Of a stretch of 64,000 nt of DNA, positions 45,306-55,470 are shown one piece after another (positions within the stretch are counted from its first letter, which is position 1; each line of letters begins with the position of its first letter). This DNA comes from Varanus komodoensis (lineage: Eukaryota > Chordata > Lepidosauria > Squamata > Varanidae), in NCBI RefSeq assembly GCF_004798865.1, contig NW_025335268.1, forward strand, positions 74,631,690 through 74,695,689. Direction: 5' to 3'. The position numbers were made by a program, and so were the translations under genes. The notes beneath the pieces are model-generated. The model ran no database searches, had not been told where the DNA came from, and saw only the letters and a list, made by a program, of their open reading frames with translations.

Positions 45306-48300
45306 CTGGTTGGGGAGGGGAGAGAGGCCTTTCAGATCTGCCGGGAGTCCTGGCAAGGTGGGGTGGGGGTCAGAGGTCACCACATCCAGACACCTGGTGG
45401 GCAACCTGAGCTCGGGGTGGCCGGAGGGATGCCGGCAGCTTGCCCATGTGGCTCCTTTTGAGCGGCTCGAGAGGCCGGCCTTGGTCTGAAGATCGCCGGG
45501 TCTCCTCAGCCCAGTAGAGGATGGGGGAAGGGGCTAAACCCCCATTCCAGACGGGTGGAATGTGCCAGGGAGGGGCTTCCAGCCGCAGCAGCGCCCTGGG
45601 CACCGTCACAAATTACCAGGTTTTTCTTTTAATCCCCTCCTCTGAATTTTCACTTTTCTTGACCCCTCCCTCTGCTCGCTCCCCAGCCTGTTTTGGCAGG
45701 GTGGGGGTATTTATTAGGATATTTTTATCCCATTGTATACCAGTCATCTCTGGATGGCTTACAATATAATAAATACCAATCATTCTGAGAAGATGCCAGT
45801 TTAGAAAAGGGAGACACGCTGAGTAGCCTACCGAAAAGGCACCTGGGCAACAGTGGCCCCTCCCCATCATTTGGAAGGGGCTTTTTGTGGGAGAGCGGAA
45901 GGAGAGCAGCACGACTGTCGATAATTTCAAACGCATCCGCTCATAACTCATGAATAAAATAACCAGAAGGAACAGGTGGTTCATCGAGGAAGCCTTTGCC
46001 CTTGGGAAGTTTTTCTTTGGCAATCTAGAAATCCCTAAACATCTTAATTCTCCCTTTCCCCTCTGAGTTGTATATTTCCTGAGTCTGCTCTGAATGCACC
46101 CTGTGATCTTGTTAGCTAAATCGAAACTCTCAAAGGTTTTCTGCCTACAGAGCAGCGGCGTTCCCCACACAGAGCAAAGAGGGAGCCCTTGGACCGTACG
46201 GCGCCACGGAGGTCCGTCCCGCGCTTTTGACACGCTCCTTGCCGACGGAACGAGGCGCTCGCTCTGGAGGCGAATGACTCCTCTGCGCGCCGTTCTGCAG
46301 GCCAAAAGGGCTCCGGCTTCGGGGTCTGCCTGCCGCCGGGACAGCGGGATGGCCTCTCCCGAGCCGGCCCCGCTCCCGCAGGCAGGCCGCCTCTCCCCCC
46401 CCCACCCCCGGGACTCACCTGCTTGTTCATGAAGCAGTAGATGATGGGGTTGTAGACGCAGGCGCTCTTGGAGAAGAAGGCCGGGATGGTGACCAGGCGC
46501 AGGTCCAGGCCGTGGTCGCGGTTGTTCACCATGTACATGGCCAGGGCCGCATAGGGCACGTAGCAGAGGCAGAAGGAGCCGACCATCACCACCACCATGC
46601 GCGACACCTCCCGCTCGGCCTTCTGCGTCGTGGCCGACTCCTGCTGCTGGGCGGCGACCTGCAGGGCAGGGAAACGACCGGCGGGGAGTCTCTTGCGGCG
46701 CGCAGGCGGGAGCGCCGGCTTCGTGCCACGCACGGCAGCGCCCGGCCGGATCCGGCCGAGGGCCCGTCTCGGCCGCATGCTGCTCGCACAGTGCTTGGCC
46801 AGCCGTCCTGGGCAGCCCGACAGCAGGCGCTCGGGGTGGCAGTGTTCTCCCCGGCAGCTCCCGCACACGAGCACGCTGCCCGTTCCTGGAGCTAGTCCTG
46901 AGCCAGCAGGACTAGGAGCCACTGGTAGCTTTATTTATTTATTCATTCATTTAAAACTTTTCTGTAAGTTTTATAGAGGTGTCCCCCCGCGCATGCCCCC
47001 AGACATGTGGCATTAGAGTCTGTCGCTGCTCGGCACACATGTCTTATGCGCTCTGCTGCCACTCAGACCAATGGCCGCCACACGTCCAGGGGCAGCAAAC
47101 GCGTTCGATGAGGTGCCAGGTGGGAAGAGTCGCCGCGAGACCCCTTCGTGCGACTCAGCTCCACGGGACGGCCCCAAGCTCGCATGCAGCGGTCCCTTCC
47201 CACTCCAGGCATCCTGTTGCCTCCAGCGTCAAACTCCCACTCTCGCTCGCTCGCTCGCTCGCTCTCTGAATGAAGACGCCCCAGAGCTTGTAACCGCTCC
47301 TCCCTGGGGGCCGCTTTGGCCCCAGGACCCTTTCGGCCACCACCTGCTGCCCCCTTTCCCACTCCTCGGGCGGAAGCTTCTAGAATTGCCGCCTCTTGCA
47401 AAGAGGCACTGCACGGGGTCGTGGAACGAATGCCACAAGTGATCAATATTGAAAAATGCCGCACACGCTTCCGGGGTTCCGCGCTGAGATCAGCCGCTCG
47501 GCAGGACCAGCTGTCTGTGCAGTAAAATTGCAGCCGGCCTCGCCTGAGTCGCAGTGGCTGCTGCGAAGCGCTTTGCCTCTGATTGACGTCCCGGGCGGCT
47601 GACCAGGCGCGTTGATGCTGGCTTGTCAGCCCCGCAGTCCTCATGGGTGGGTATTTGCGTTTTAGGTACAGGCTGACGTTTATTACTCTTAGCATTATCC
47701 GCCAGCACCACTGCAGTTGCGCGGCCCTGCTCTGCCGTCGTTCCCTGCCCCAAGGACCATACAACGGGTGGTACTTACAGCCCGCAGGGCGCCCAGGAGC
47801 TGTGAGTAGGAGAAGACGATGAGGGTGAGCGGCACGATGAAGCAGAAGATGAAGAGGAACCAGGTGTAGTACTCGCTCTTGTACTTGGTGCCCACCGTGT
47901 ACCAGTCGGGGCCGCAGGAGCACTGCAGGCCTTCGGGGATGAACCTGAGGGAGGGGGGCCGTCAGCGGTGGGCCCGGGGGCGCTGCCACAGGGAAGGGCT
48001 CCCACCACCCCGACTGAAAGCCGCCACGCGACTTCCTTCCTGGGATTTGTACCAGTACTGGAAGCAGCGCAAGCGCCAGCACCTGGAATGACCACCGACG
48101 GGTCCCTCAAAGGGGGGAAAGTCTCGCGTAACGTACGCATGTGCTACTTCATGTGCACAGATGGCGGATTTTGGGGCAATCGCTGCCAACCGACCGAATG
48201 GAAATGCAACGCCTCTCGTCCCAGTGTGAAGGGCGGCAACCCGGGGAGCCTGCTCACTTGCAGGCTCAGGCACCTGCTGCGGACGGCCAGCGGCCCTGCC

Positions 48301-50210
48301 GGCTCCTTATTCCCACCCCACCGGTGCGGGTGTCCAAGGACAGGCTGGATGTGCGCACGGCGGGCATGTCGTGAGCGGAGCCGGCTGGAGCCGGGGGTCA
48401 GACTAGATGGCCCGGGAGACCCCTTCTGGCTCGCCCTGTTTCTATGTTTCTATGTTACCCTGGAATTGGTCAGGACGGCCCTTCAAGCCAAGGACACTTT
48501 TAAGTAGGGGACAGTCCTCTGCAAAAGAGGCTACCTGGCCACCTGCCCAGATAGGGAGGCCCCGTCCCAGTGCACTCCGCCCCTGCACGGGTGGTGGCGT
48601 TGGTGCATTCCGGCCCATGCTAGGAAAAAATCTGAATCAATGTCAAGGTTTTGGGGGGTTTTTTTAGGGGAAAAGGCTTGGCAAACCAGAGCCCTGCAAA
48701 ACTCCAGAGGCTCCACCCTTCTCGGTGACCTTCAGCTGGTCCTGATCCAAGCTTTCTGTTCCTCCGCTGCTTTCCCCACTCTTGTTGGGAGGAAAAGGAA
48801 ACCTCACCTGCTCCACCCAAAGAAGGGTGGGATGGAGACCCCGATCCCGATGACCCAGGTGGCCGCAACCACCAGCAGCGCATGCTTGGCGTTGAAGCGG
48901 AAATTTCCGAAGGGCTTGCAGATGACGATGTATCGCTCGAAGGCGAGGAAGGCCAGCGACCACCCGGTGACCAGGCCTGGGGAGGGAGAGACACACAGGT
49001 GGCTGGGCTGGGGTTGCGGGAATCCCCCGAGTCCTCTGGTCCCCGCAGGGAATCGGCATCATTTACCCAGCGCTCACCACTGCTGGAACTTCCTGTCCCA
49101 AGATGCGGCAACCGTCGCTTTCGGAGATGACGAACGGTTGGATAGAGCGACGGAGGGAAACTGCACCCCCCCAGTGTTGTTGGACTCCCTCAGCCCAGCC
49201 AGCACGGTCAGTGGAGAAAGGTTTCGGGAGTCAGGGTCCAACAACATCTCGTGGGGGGCAAAATTCCCCACTCCGAAAAACCGCTTCTTGGCCGCTTGGA
49301 CCTGGGACGGCTGAAGGGTGTCCCCGTGTTGGAGGCAGCGAGCAGTTCGCCAGATGCCTGCAGGAAGTCCCTCTCCTGTTGGAGAATGCCCCAACGGCAT
49401 TCTCACCGAAACCTGCCTCCCCGGCCTTCGGCGCCTGCCGAGACCACGGTCGGACAGCCTCCCGTGCAGGAAGCGTGGAGGGTGTCTTGCCCAGGGAGCC
49501 AGAGTGCCGGGAGCAGACCGCTGGCGGGGAGAGGGGCCGGTGGTCTGATCCATCAAGGAATTCCACGAGAGACAAGGCCATGTTTGAAATGGATCGTCCT
49601 GCGTGGAACGATTCCGGAATGGCCTCCTCCGCCCTGTCAGTCCCCAGGGGACGTTGCCCAAGACACCTGCAGGGACCCAACCGGGGAAGGTGGTTTGGGA
49701 AGGGGCTACGGACAGGTGACTCCGGCCGCCGACACTCTCCGTGGCTGGCCTCCTGCCGTGTCCTCCCCACCAGCCCCGCCTGCCCGGCGGCTGCTTGCTT
49801 CATCCCCCCTCGCCGCCCACCGGCCTCGGGCGCCTCCCGCTCCCGGCCCACGCCACGCGCTGACCTGCCACCGAGCCTAGGAAGGCCTCCAAGGCACAGA
49901 CGTGGCGCCCGAAGAAGAAGTAGCCCTGGGAGCTGGCCAGGAAGACGGTGAAGACCGAGAAGACACAGAAGAGGAAGCCGGCGAAGGAGATGTTGACCAG
50001 GATGTAGTTGAGTGGCTGCCGAAGCTTCTTGTACTTGACCGTGACGATGAGGATGATGGCGTTGAGCGGCGTGCCGGCAAAGAACACGAAGCCCATGAAG
50101 GCCGTCTGGAAGTAGAAGGCCCAGACTGGGGCGATGTGGTACTGGGGGCCATCCCAGGGGCCCACTGAGGAGATGTTCTCAAAGAGGTAGAAGTCCTCTT
50201 CTCCGGACAT
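45183..50210 (-). CDS. OPN1SW: SWS1 short-wavelength cone opsin, complete gene (5 exons)
   Basis: Encodes a full-length 347-residue SWS1 cone opsin, a seven-helix GPCR that binds 11-cis-retinal and signals through cone transducin. Exons of 346, 169, 166, 240 and 123 coding bases all have GT-AG borders and join in frame; these are the standard SWS1 exon phases. Key residues (protein/bovine numbering): N-glycosylation N12 (NIS), disulfide C105/110, Schiff-base counterion E108/113, ERY 129-131, retinal lysine K291/296, NPIIY 297-301. Tuning sites are F46, F49, T52, F86, S90, T93, A114, L116 and S118 (bovine numbering), the ancestral UV-type set. The start is chosen at MSGEED (CAT at 50208-50210), as in other reptile SWS1 opsins; an in-frame ATG 27 bases upstream would add nine residues. 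No stop or frameshift, so the gene looks functional. It converges with CALU. Confidence 0.97.
45700..45785 (-). mobile_element. retroposon 3' tail, antisense, in OPN1SW intron 4
   Basis: On the + strand 'ggatatttttatcccattgt' then 'tctggatggcttacaatata' is the reverse complement of the LINE/SINE tail ATTGTAAGCC...GGGATAAAAATA, so the insert lies in the same orientation as OPN1SW. Confidence 0.5.
46419..46658 (-). CDS. OPN1SW: OPN1SW exon 4
   Basis: Acceptor CTGCAG; reads [20 protein letters not shown], helix 6 with FCLCYVPYA, then [20 protein letters not shown] carrying the chromophore-binding lysine and NPxxY. Donor CAG|GTGAGT. 240 bases. Confidence 0.97.
47241..47264. repeat. (TCGC)n microsatellite in OPN1SW intron 3
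   Basis: Five to six tandem TCGC units. A CpG-containing tetranucleotide repeat is uncommon because methylated CpG decays. Confidence 0.85.
47779..47944 (-). CDS. OPN1SW: OPN1SW exon 3
   Basis: Acceptor CTCCCTCAG; reads [20 protein letters not shown] (second extracellular loop with the disulfide cysteine), then [20 protein letters not shown] (helix 5). Donor GCT|GTAAGT, phase 0. 166 bases. Confidence 0.97.
48341..48460 (+). mobile_element. CR1-type LINE 3' tail in OPN1SW intron 2
   Basis: 'gagcggagccggctggagcc' and 'ggtcagactagatggcccgg' end in 'tgtttctatgtttctatgtt', two tandem TTTCTATG octamers, the CR1 3' signature. It is antisense to the opsin and is the copy that defines the family seen at 5014, 21572 and 42355. 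Confidence 0.7.
48808..48976 (-). CDS. OPN1SW: OPN1SW exon 2
   Basis: Acceptor CCTCCCCAG; reads [28 protein letters not shown] and SIPPFFGWS: helix 3 with the ERY motif and helix 4. Donor GCAG|GTGAGG, phase 2. 169 bases, the canonical length. Confidence 0.97.
49155..49262. mobile_element. foldback MITE-like element in OPN1SW intron 1
   Basis: Two arms face each other: 'cagtgttgttggactccctc' on the left and 'gggagtcagggtccaacaac' on the right, so the reverse complement of one matches the other with few mismatches. This is the palindromic family with TGTTGGACTAC...CCCATCAT arms. It is noncoding and probably mobilised by a DNA transposase elsewhere. Confidence 0.6.
49865..50210 (-). CDS. OPN1SW: OPN1SW exon 1
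   Basis: Codes residues 1-115 plus one base: [20 protein letters not shown], helices 1-2, [13 protein letters not shown], and the start of helix 3 with C105, E108, A109, L111 and S113. Donor GGCAG|GTCAGC, phase 1. Confidence 0.97.
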
Positions 50211-50259
50211 CCTCCTGCTCCCGGGCCTGCCGCGCAAATCCCTCCCGGGGGACCCGACC

Positions 50260-50330
50260 CTCCTCTTATGGAACGCCTGCGGTGGGGGGAATCCACTTAA
50301 GGGCTCAGGCCGGATCAGGCGCTAATCCCG
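50260..50330 (-). promoter_or_regulatory. OPN1SW: OPN1SW proximal promoter with CRX-like site
   Basis: On the gene's strand a perfect CRX/OTX core GGATTA (50323-50328) lies about 113 bases before the ATG, and a TATA-like CCATAAGAGG (50262-50271) about 52 bases before it. That spacing would give a short 5' UTR, as is usual for cone opsins. CRX cores near the start are known for vertebrate photoreceptor genes; their use here is inferred. Confidence 0.5.
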
Positions 50331-51232
50331 ATCCTCTCAGAGGCAAACTTGGGGATTTGTGGGCCTCTAAGATCCTTACCTTCTGGCCCACGCAGCCTGC
50401 TAAGAAGTTAATCGTATTTCCTATGCAGGTTAGAGCTGACCAAGAGAGCCTCTTTGGATTGGAGACCCCCCCCCTACAAAGATGACCTGGAGCTAGAGAG
50501 AGCTGCCCCGAGGTACCTTCCAGGGAAGCTTCCCTCAAGGATCCTGGGACTGGGAACCCAAAGCTGCCCCTGTCCCCAGGTATATCGGAAACCACATTGC
50601 TAGTCCATAGCACCCCTTGAGCTGTGGAACTGCGGAGCCTCATCCAGATCCCCATTCCTGGGGGCCCCCAGAGTGGACCCCCAAAGAGTGGCAGGAGGTG
50701 GGTGGCCGGTGGCCTGGCACCGACCATCCTTGCCTTCTTCCTCTTTTCATAAACATCTCACGGTTCAGAGGCAGCTTGCTGGACACCCACCGAGCTGCAG
50801 GTGCTCAAATGCTCGCCTTTCCTTTTGCCACGACCGAGCTGTGATTCAAGGTCTCCAGTGTGCAAAGGAGCACATGCTCTTTCCCCAAGCCGGCTGGCAG
50901 GCAGCGGGTCTCCTCCTGGGGCCCTGTGCTCTCACACCAGCAGTGCTGGCTGCAGGCCCGAGTCCAGGCGGCTGTGCTTCCCACCGAGGAAGCGGGCAGA
51001 GGTGTCGCCTGCATAACCCGGTTCGTTTCTTTGGAGCTGCAGGGGGTGTGACCCTCCCCGGAATGGTGCCGGCTTGCCAGTCCCAGTGAGGAAAGGGTTA
51101 AGGGCTCGGCTGCAACACGATGTGCCTGCGGGTGCCAAACCAGTCCTTTGCCTGCCACAAGTAGGGGATGTAATTTGAGCTTGCTGTTTCTGGCCAACTG
51201 AAGAAAACATCTGGAAGGAGAATGCAACAGCT

Positions 51233-51304
51233 GGCTCGTTGGTCTAGGGGTATGATTCTCGCTTAGGGTGCGAGAGGTCCCGGGTTCAAATCCCGGACAA
51301 GCCC
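51233..51304 (+). tRNA. tRNA-Pro (AGG), copy 1
   Basis: A 72-base tRNA gene: acceptor arm GGCTCGT, D arm with TGGTCTAGGGGTATG (A box), anticodon stem CTCGC, loop TTAGGGT with anticodon AGG, stem GCGAG, T arm with B box GGTTCAAATCC. It is almost identical to vertebrate tRNA-Pro-AGG. One base of the 3' acceptor strand is A instead of G (ACAAGCC), producing a C-A mismatch at pair 5-68 that copy 2 lacks. A T6 run (51307-51312) follows as pol III terminator. It may still be functional, or be the decaying copy. Confidence 0.93.
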
Positions 51305-51306
51305 TG

Positions 51307-51312
51307 TTTTTT
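51307..51312 (+). terminator. pol III terminator of tRNA-Pro copy 1
   Basis: Six T residues starting three bases after the tRNA end. Confidence 0.8.
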
Positions 51313-51734
51313 CCTTGTGGAAGCACGCCAGGAAGGAGAACGAGGCAGAGGCAGATGGAGACGGCTTCCACTTCAACATGCATTTCCCAGTTTTGAAAAT
51401 CCAGGTCTGCAACAGCAGGTCACATGGATCCAAAATTTATCGTATTGCCAGTGGTAAAGATGGATTTTCGGAGACAGGAAATGGCCCTCCTTCCTCTCCT
51501 TTTCTTTCTGCCTGACCTGCTGGGCTAGAATTCCTCAGTTGCTTCCCAATTTTGTGTACCTCCGCCAGGATTCTTACAGGCTGCAGCCTCGAACTGGGCA
51601 ATAATTCCTGCTGAAATTGGTGCGGATGTGCAGAGATTGAATTGGGGGAATCGTGTGGAATTGTGTGATGCCGAGCATGGCTCATTTCAAAGGGGAGGAA
51701 CACCCTCTCTGCACTCGTGGTACCTGGAGACTTT

Positions 51735-52195
51735 TTTGATATATTGCAAAATTAGAGAGGGTCCAGAGGAGGGCAACAGAAACGATCCGGGTTTGGAAAT
51801 GCTGCCCTATGAGGAGGGACTGAGGGAACTGGGCACGTTGGGAAGAGAAGACTGAGGGGGCAGATGAGATCCCTATGTAAGGACCTCAAACGCTGTCCCA
51901 AAAAGGAAGGCCAAGATCTCTTCCTGCTGATGCCAGAGTGCAGGACGTGGAATAGTCCATTCAAGCTGCGACAACCCCGATTCAGGCTGGGCGTCAGGAA
52001 GAGCTTCCTCACCATCAGAGCAATACAACTGTGGAACCAGCTGCCCGGGGGGGGGGGTGGCTCTCCCTCACTGGAGGCATTCAAGGCGAAACTGGGCAGC
52101 CCCCTGAGTGGGATGGTGTGACTTGGTGTCCTGCAACAGCAGGGTTGGACCTGATGACCTTCTTGGCCCCTTCCCACTCTGCTATGAGTCTGGCT
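51735..52195 (+). mobile_element. CR1 LINE 3' end, long copy
   Basis: 'ttagagagggtccagaggag' then 'ggcaacagaaacgatccggg', 'tgaggagggactgagggaac', 'ggcgtcaggaagagcttcct' and 'ggttggacctgatgaccttc' form the conserved CR1 coda over about 450 bases. The order and spacing match CR1 3' regions well, and it is the longest CR1 piece here. It still lacks the polymerase domain. Confidence 0.88.
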
Positions 52196-52199
52196 CCAA

Positions 52200-54070
52200 G
52201 GAGCTTGCCCAGAAACACTAAATACTGTGGAGCAAGGAAAGCGGAGGCCTTCCATGTGTGCTGGCGCTAACCCGAGCGAGCGCCCTCAGTGCAATCTGTG
52301 GGCCAAAATCCCTGGAGGGCTGCAGGATGGTCCCCTCCATATAAAGAGGGAGGGAGGGAGAGAGACTTGGAGGGCCTGGTGGGAAGATCCCCTGCTTGGC
52401 GGGAGGAAGGCCCCCAAGTGCCACCTTGGCCTCTTCCCATAGGCCCGGAGAAGTCCTGGCGGCAGCCTTCGAGAGCCAGCCGGTGTTAGCCAGACCGGGA
52501 GGGAGGAGCTCGGCGGTGCGCTGGCTAGGGGTGAGGCAGCTTCCAGGGTTTCCCAAAGCACCACGAGGCTCCGCACCATGGGGGCCCGGTGGGCGCTTGG
52601 GAGCACATCCTGCCTGGAAGTCCTTTGGAGCTGGGACAATTCCCCCCTCTCCTCCCAGGCCTGGGCATGTTTCGGCTGAAAAGCCTCCTGCAACTCCCAC
52701 CAAAGGTGCAGGCTGCTGCTCTGATACGCACAGGATCGCACCCGAAAGGGCCTCCTGGCCAGCCAGACGTCCGTGGCTCCCCAGAGGAGCAACTTAATTC
52801 ACGTGACGGGGCCGCGTGTCGACCGCCTCCTTTTGCTTCCTTCCCCCGTGTTTCTTCACACGTCCTGGACCCACAGGGGAACCTCTCCACGGCGCCAGCA
52901 TCTCCCTCCCGGGATGCAGGAGGCGTCGAGTGTCTTCGCCTCCACAGCTGCGCACAACGAGCGTGCTGCGGAACGGCAAGGGCTCCGTCACGACCTGCTG
53001 CACCGTCAAGGGATGCCGGGGCCGACGGCCGGGGCAGAGCACCTGTTCCTGCGAGGCAGGCCTAGTGGGAAGAGAGGAAAACCAACGGGAAGGTACCTGC
53101 CCAGGGTGGCACCTCACAGTCCAGCCAACCGGTTTTCTCTTCCAACACAGAAGGCAGAGCGAGGGGGGGCCGACATCGCGCACTTGATGGAGGAGCTGCA
53201 TACGTGGCTGGGGTGCAGGCCGGTCCCCAAATGCCAAACCCCGTACTTGCCCCCACAAACACGACTCAGTTCCAGTGGCACAGAAGGAAATGCGGCAATG
53301 CTCTTGGGAATCACAACACGTGTGTGCCCCCCGTACAGCCACCGAGGCAAAAATAAATAAATAAATAAATACTGCACCCAAACTGCCCCCTCCTCATTTT
53401 GGGCGTGTGTCTGGAGCTCAGAGGCTGTCCTGGAAGCAAAGATCGGCTGGAGGAAGTTGCGTTGCTTTTTGCTTCGCTACTTGGCTTTGCTTCACTTCGC
53501 TTTGCAGCAGGCCCACCCCCAAATTTAAAATGAAAATGACCAGATAAACAGAGGAGGGCTCTGGCGGACACTATCCGAAAGGCCTGTGCACACATTCCAC
53601 TTTGGAGACCCCAGGAGTAGCCGGTGGGGGTGGGTGGGCCCAAGTTCCGACTCGGGAGAAGAAAGCTGCGGAGGGAAGCGTCATTCACGGGTCTCTGGGG
53701 AGAGCAGCTCTTCGCTTCGGCAAGGATCAAGAAGCCCTCCGTTCCAAGGCAGCATGCTGAGCGCTGGCCCCCTGCCTGGACAAAGTCGAGAGCACACGGG
53801 TTCAGTCCAGGTTTTGCCTTTTAAGAGGCCGGTTTGGGTTCTTGGTCTGCACTCTGTGGTCCTGCAGGCCACGGAAACAGGCAGATCTCGCCTGCTTGCC
53901 ACGTGGTCCAGCGTGGAGGAAGCCCGGTCTTCGCTTGCCTGGTTGTCGCTCTGCTTTTACGCATCCGCAAGGAAAGTAATGTGATATCTTCCAGTCTGCA
54001 GCCTGGCCGGCCCTTCTCTTGCGCACCGTGCCACAGCCCCTCCAAAGAACATCTGGCAGCCCACAGCTCC
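52200..54070. other. intergenic between the two tRNA genes
   Basis: GC-rich, no recognisable coding exon. Contains an (AAAT)n microsatellite at about 53350-53370 and a CTTCG/CTTTG-rich patch near 53461-53505. Confidence 0.5.
53350..53370. repeat. (AAAT)n microsatellite
   Basis: Five tandem AAAT/AATA units. Confidence 0.85.
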
Positions 54071-54074
54071 AGCT

Positions 54075-54146
54075 GGCTCGTTGGTCTAGGGGTATGATTC
54101 TCGCTTAGGGTGCGAGAGGTCCCGGGTTCAAATCCCGGACGAGCCC
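54075..54146 (+). tRNA. tRNA-Pro (AGG), copy 2
   Basis: Same 72-base sequence as copy 1 but with a perfectly paired acceptor stem (GGCTCGT with ACGAGCC). Anticodon AGG in loop TTAGGGT; A and B boxes intact. A T4 run at 54155-54158 is the likely terminator. Same strand as copy 1, 2.8 kb apart. The flanks share almost nothing beyond AGCT or CAGCT before the gene, so the duplication is old or the copies were homogenised by conversion. Confidence 0.96.
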
Positions 54147-54154
54147 TGTGTCTC

Positions 54155-54158
54155 TTTT
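54155..54158 (+). terminator. pol III terminator of tRNA-Pro copy 2
   Basis: TTTT nine bases after the tRNA end; the minimal pol III stop signal. Confidence 0.65.
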
Positions 54159-54677
54159 GGGCCCCGGGGGTCTGCTAGTGGGGCTGGCCATGGCGTGAAG
54201 GGATTTGTTTCTTATCAAAATTTCCAGGGAACATTCCCGGCTGGACAGCTGAGGCTGTGGAAGCCCGGGAGGCTCGGGTTCCCTGACGCAGAGGGGCGTT
54301 TGCCGGCTCAGTGGCGAAAGCAGGGTGGGGAGTGCCCCTCTTCTCCAGGGAGGGCTGGGCTTCTCCCGCACGACGTGGTGCCTGGAAGCAGCTGCTCGAC
54401 ACGTGGGCAGAGGACCCCCTAGCGCTGGGCGCGGCAGGACAGTGAACGCTTCATGAACTGCGAAGTCCCCACCTGGACACTGTCCTCACTGCCGGGCTCA
54501 CCTGGTGGCTGGAGCTGAGCCATTTGGCCTTCACCTTGCAGCCTCGTGTCTGCAATGGGTCTGCTTGTGGAAAACGGTGGGGGCCTACCTTGCAGGGTCC
54601 TGGGGAGGGTTTCAGGAACATAACCCTACATGAAACACTCGGGTCATTCAAAAAAGCCTTGGCAAGATTAGCATTGC

Positions 54678-54725
54678 CTTCCCCAACATGGCGCTCTCCA
54701 GGTGTGTCAGACTGCAATGCTCGGC
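54678..54725 (+). mobile_element. MITE-like fragment
   Basis: 'ccttccccaacatggcgctc' and 'ccaggtgtgtcagactgcaa' match one terminal arm of the palindromic family. Confidence 0.5.
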
Positions 54726-55313
54726 ACGCCTGGGCGCTAGGTAGAAAAGGCGGAACAGGACCTTGGTGGTTTTGCTGATCCTGCCACTGAATGAGCAAGG
54801 CTGGAGAAAAGCAAGAGGGGAGCCAGCAGCCGCGGCTGGCTGGAGGGCTCAGAGCGCCCCGAGGAGCTGCCTGCCGGACGACCTCTGGCAGGCGCGGACA
54901 GGTGGCGCTGCGGGATGCCACGCAGCATGGGCCGCACTGCGAGAGAGCCCCTCTGGGGACCCCGGGGCAACTCCCGGACGGCTGCCAGTTGCTTGCGGAG
55001 TCCAGGCTGGCCCTGGCTGCTGCTTCTCCGGAGGCTCAACTTCCCAGGAGGTGCAGCCTGACTTACCTCAAAAATGCCGCGTGCCACAGCCCTGCCAATC
55101 CAGGCGGGGCTTTCTTGACGGAACCGACCCACCTCAGGTGTTGGCCTTCCGCTGCTTCTCCGCCTTCGACGTTCCCCAGCGGGATGGTCTTCTCCGGGAT
55201 GCCTCGCCTTCGCAGAGGCACCACACCCAGTGAATGACACAACAGGCTCGACCCGTGAGCAAAGCTGCCTTCATTTCATGTCGCTCCTGGGTGGCCCGAC
55301 AGCCAACGCTCTG

Positions 55314-55470
55314 TAGGTGGTGAGGCGGCAAGAGCTTGGGCTGGTCCCTTCGGAGAGCTGGGTTCTAGTTCTGGACCCTCAGACTCGTCCCCCGGTCTCT
55401 GGGCAGCACCTGCCTCTCGGGGTTGCTATGAGGAGGACGAAGCAGCGTGGAGGAGCGCTAAGAAGGCCAG
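55314..55470 (+). mobile_element. possible degraded Sauria-type SINE
   Basis: 'gagcttgggctggtcccttc', 'gagctgggttctagttctgg' (weak B-box) and 'cctctcggggttgctatgag' followed by gaggac show the layout of the SINE head and body at low similarity. Confidence 0.45.

Noticed and set aside
45613-46866. 417-codon minus-strand open frame over OPN1SW exon 4
   Set aside because: It is the wrong frame of exon 4 and the adjacent introns; the true frame gives the opsin helix 6-7 sequence with the retinal lysine.
50211-50237. Alternative upstream in-frame ATG for OPN1SW
   Set aside because: Would add MRGRPGSRR, not typical of reptile SWS1 opsins; the MSGEED start matches the family and gives the usual 347 residues.
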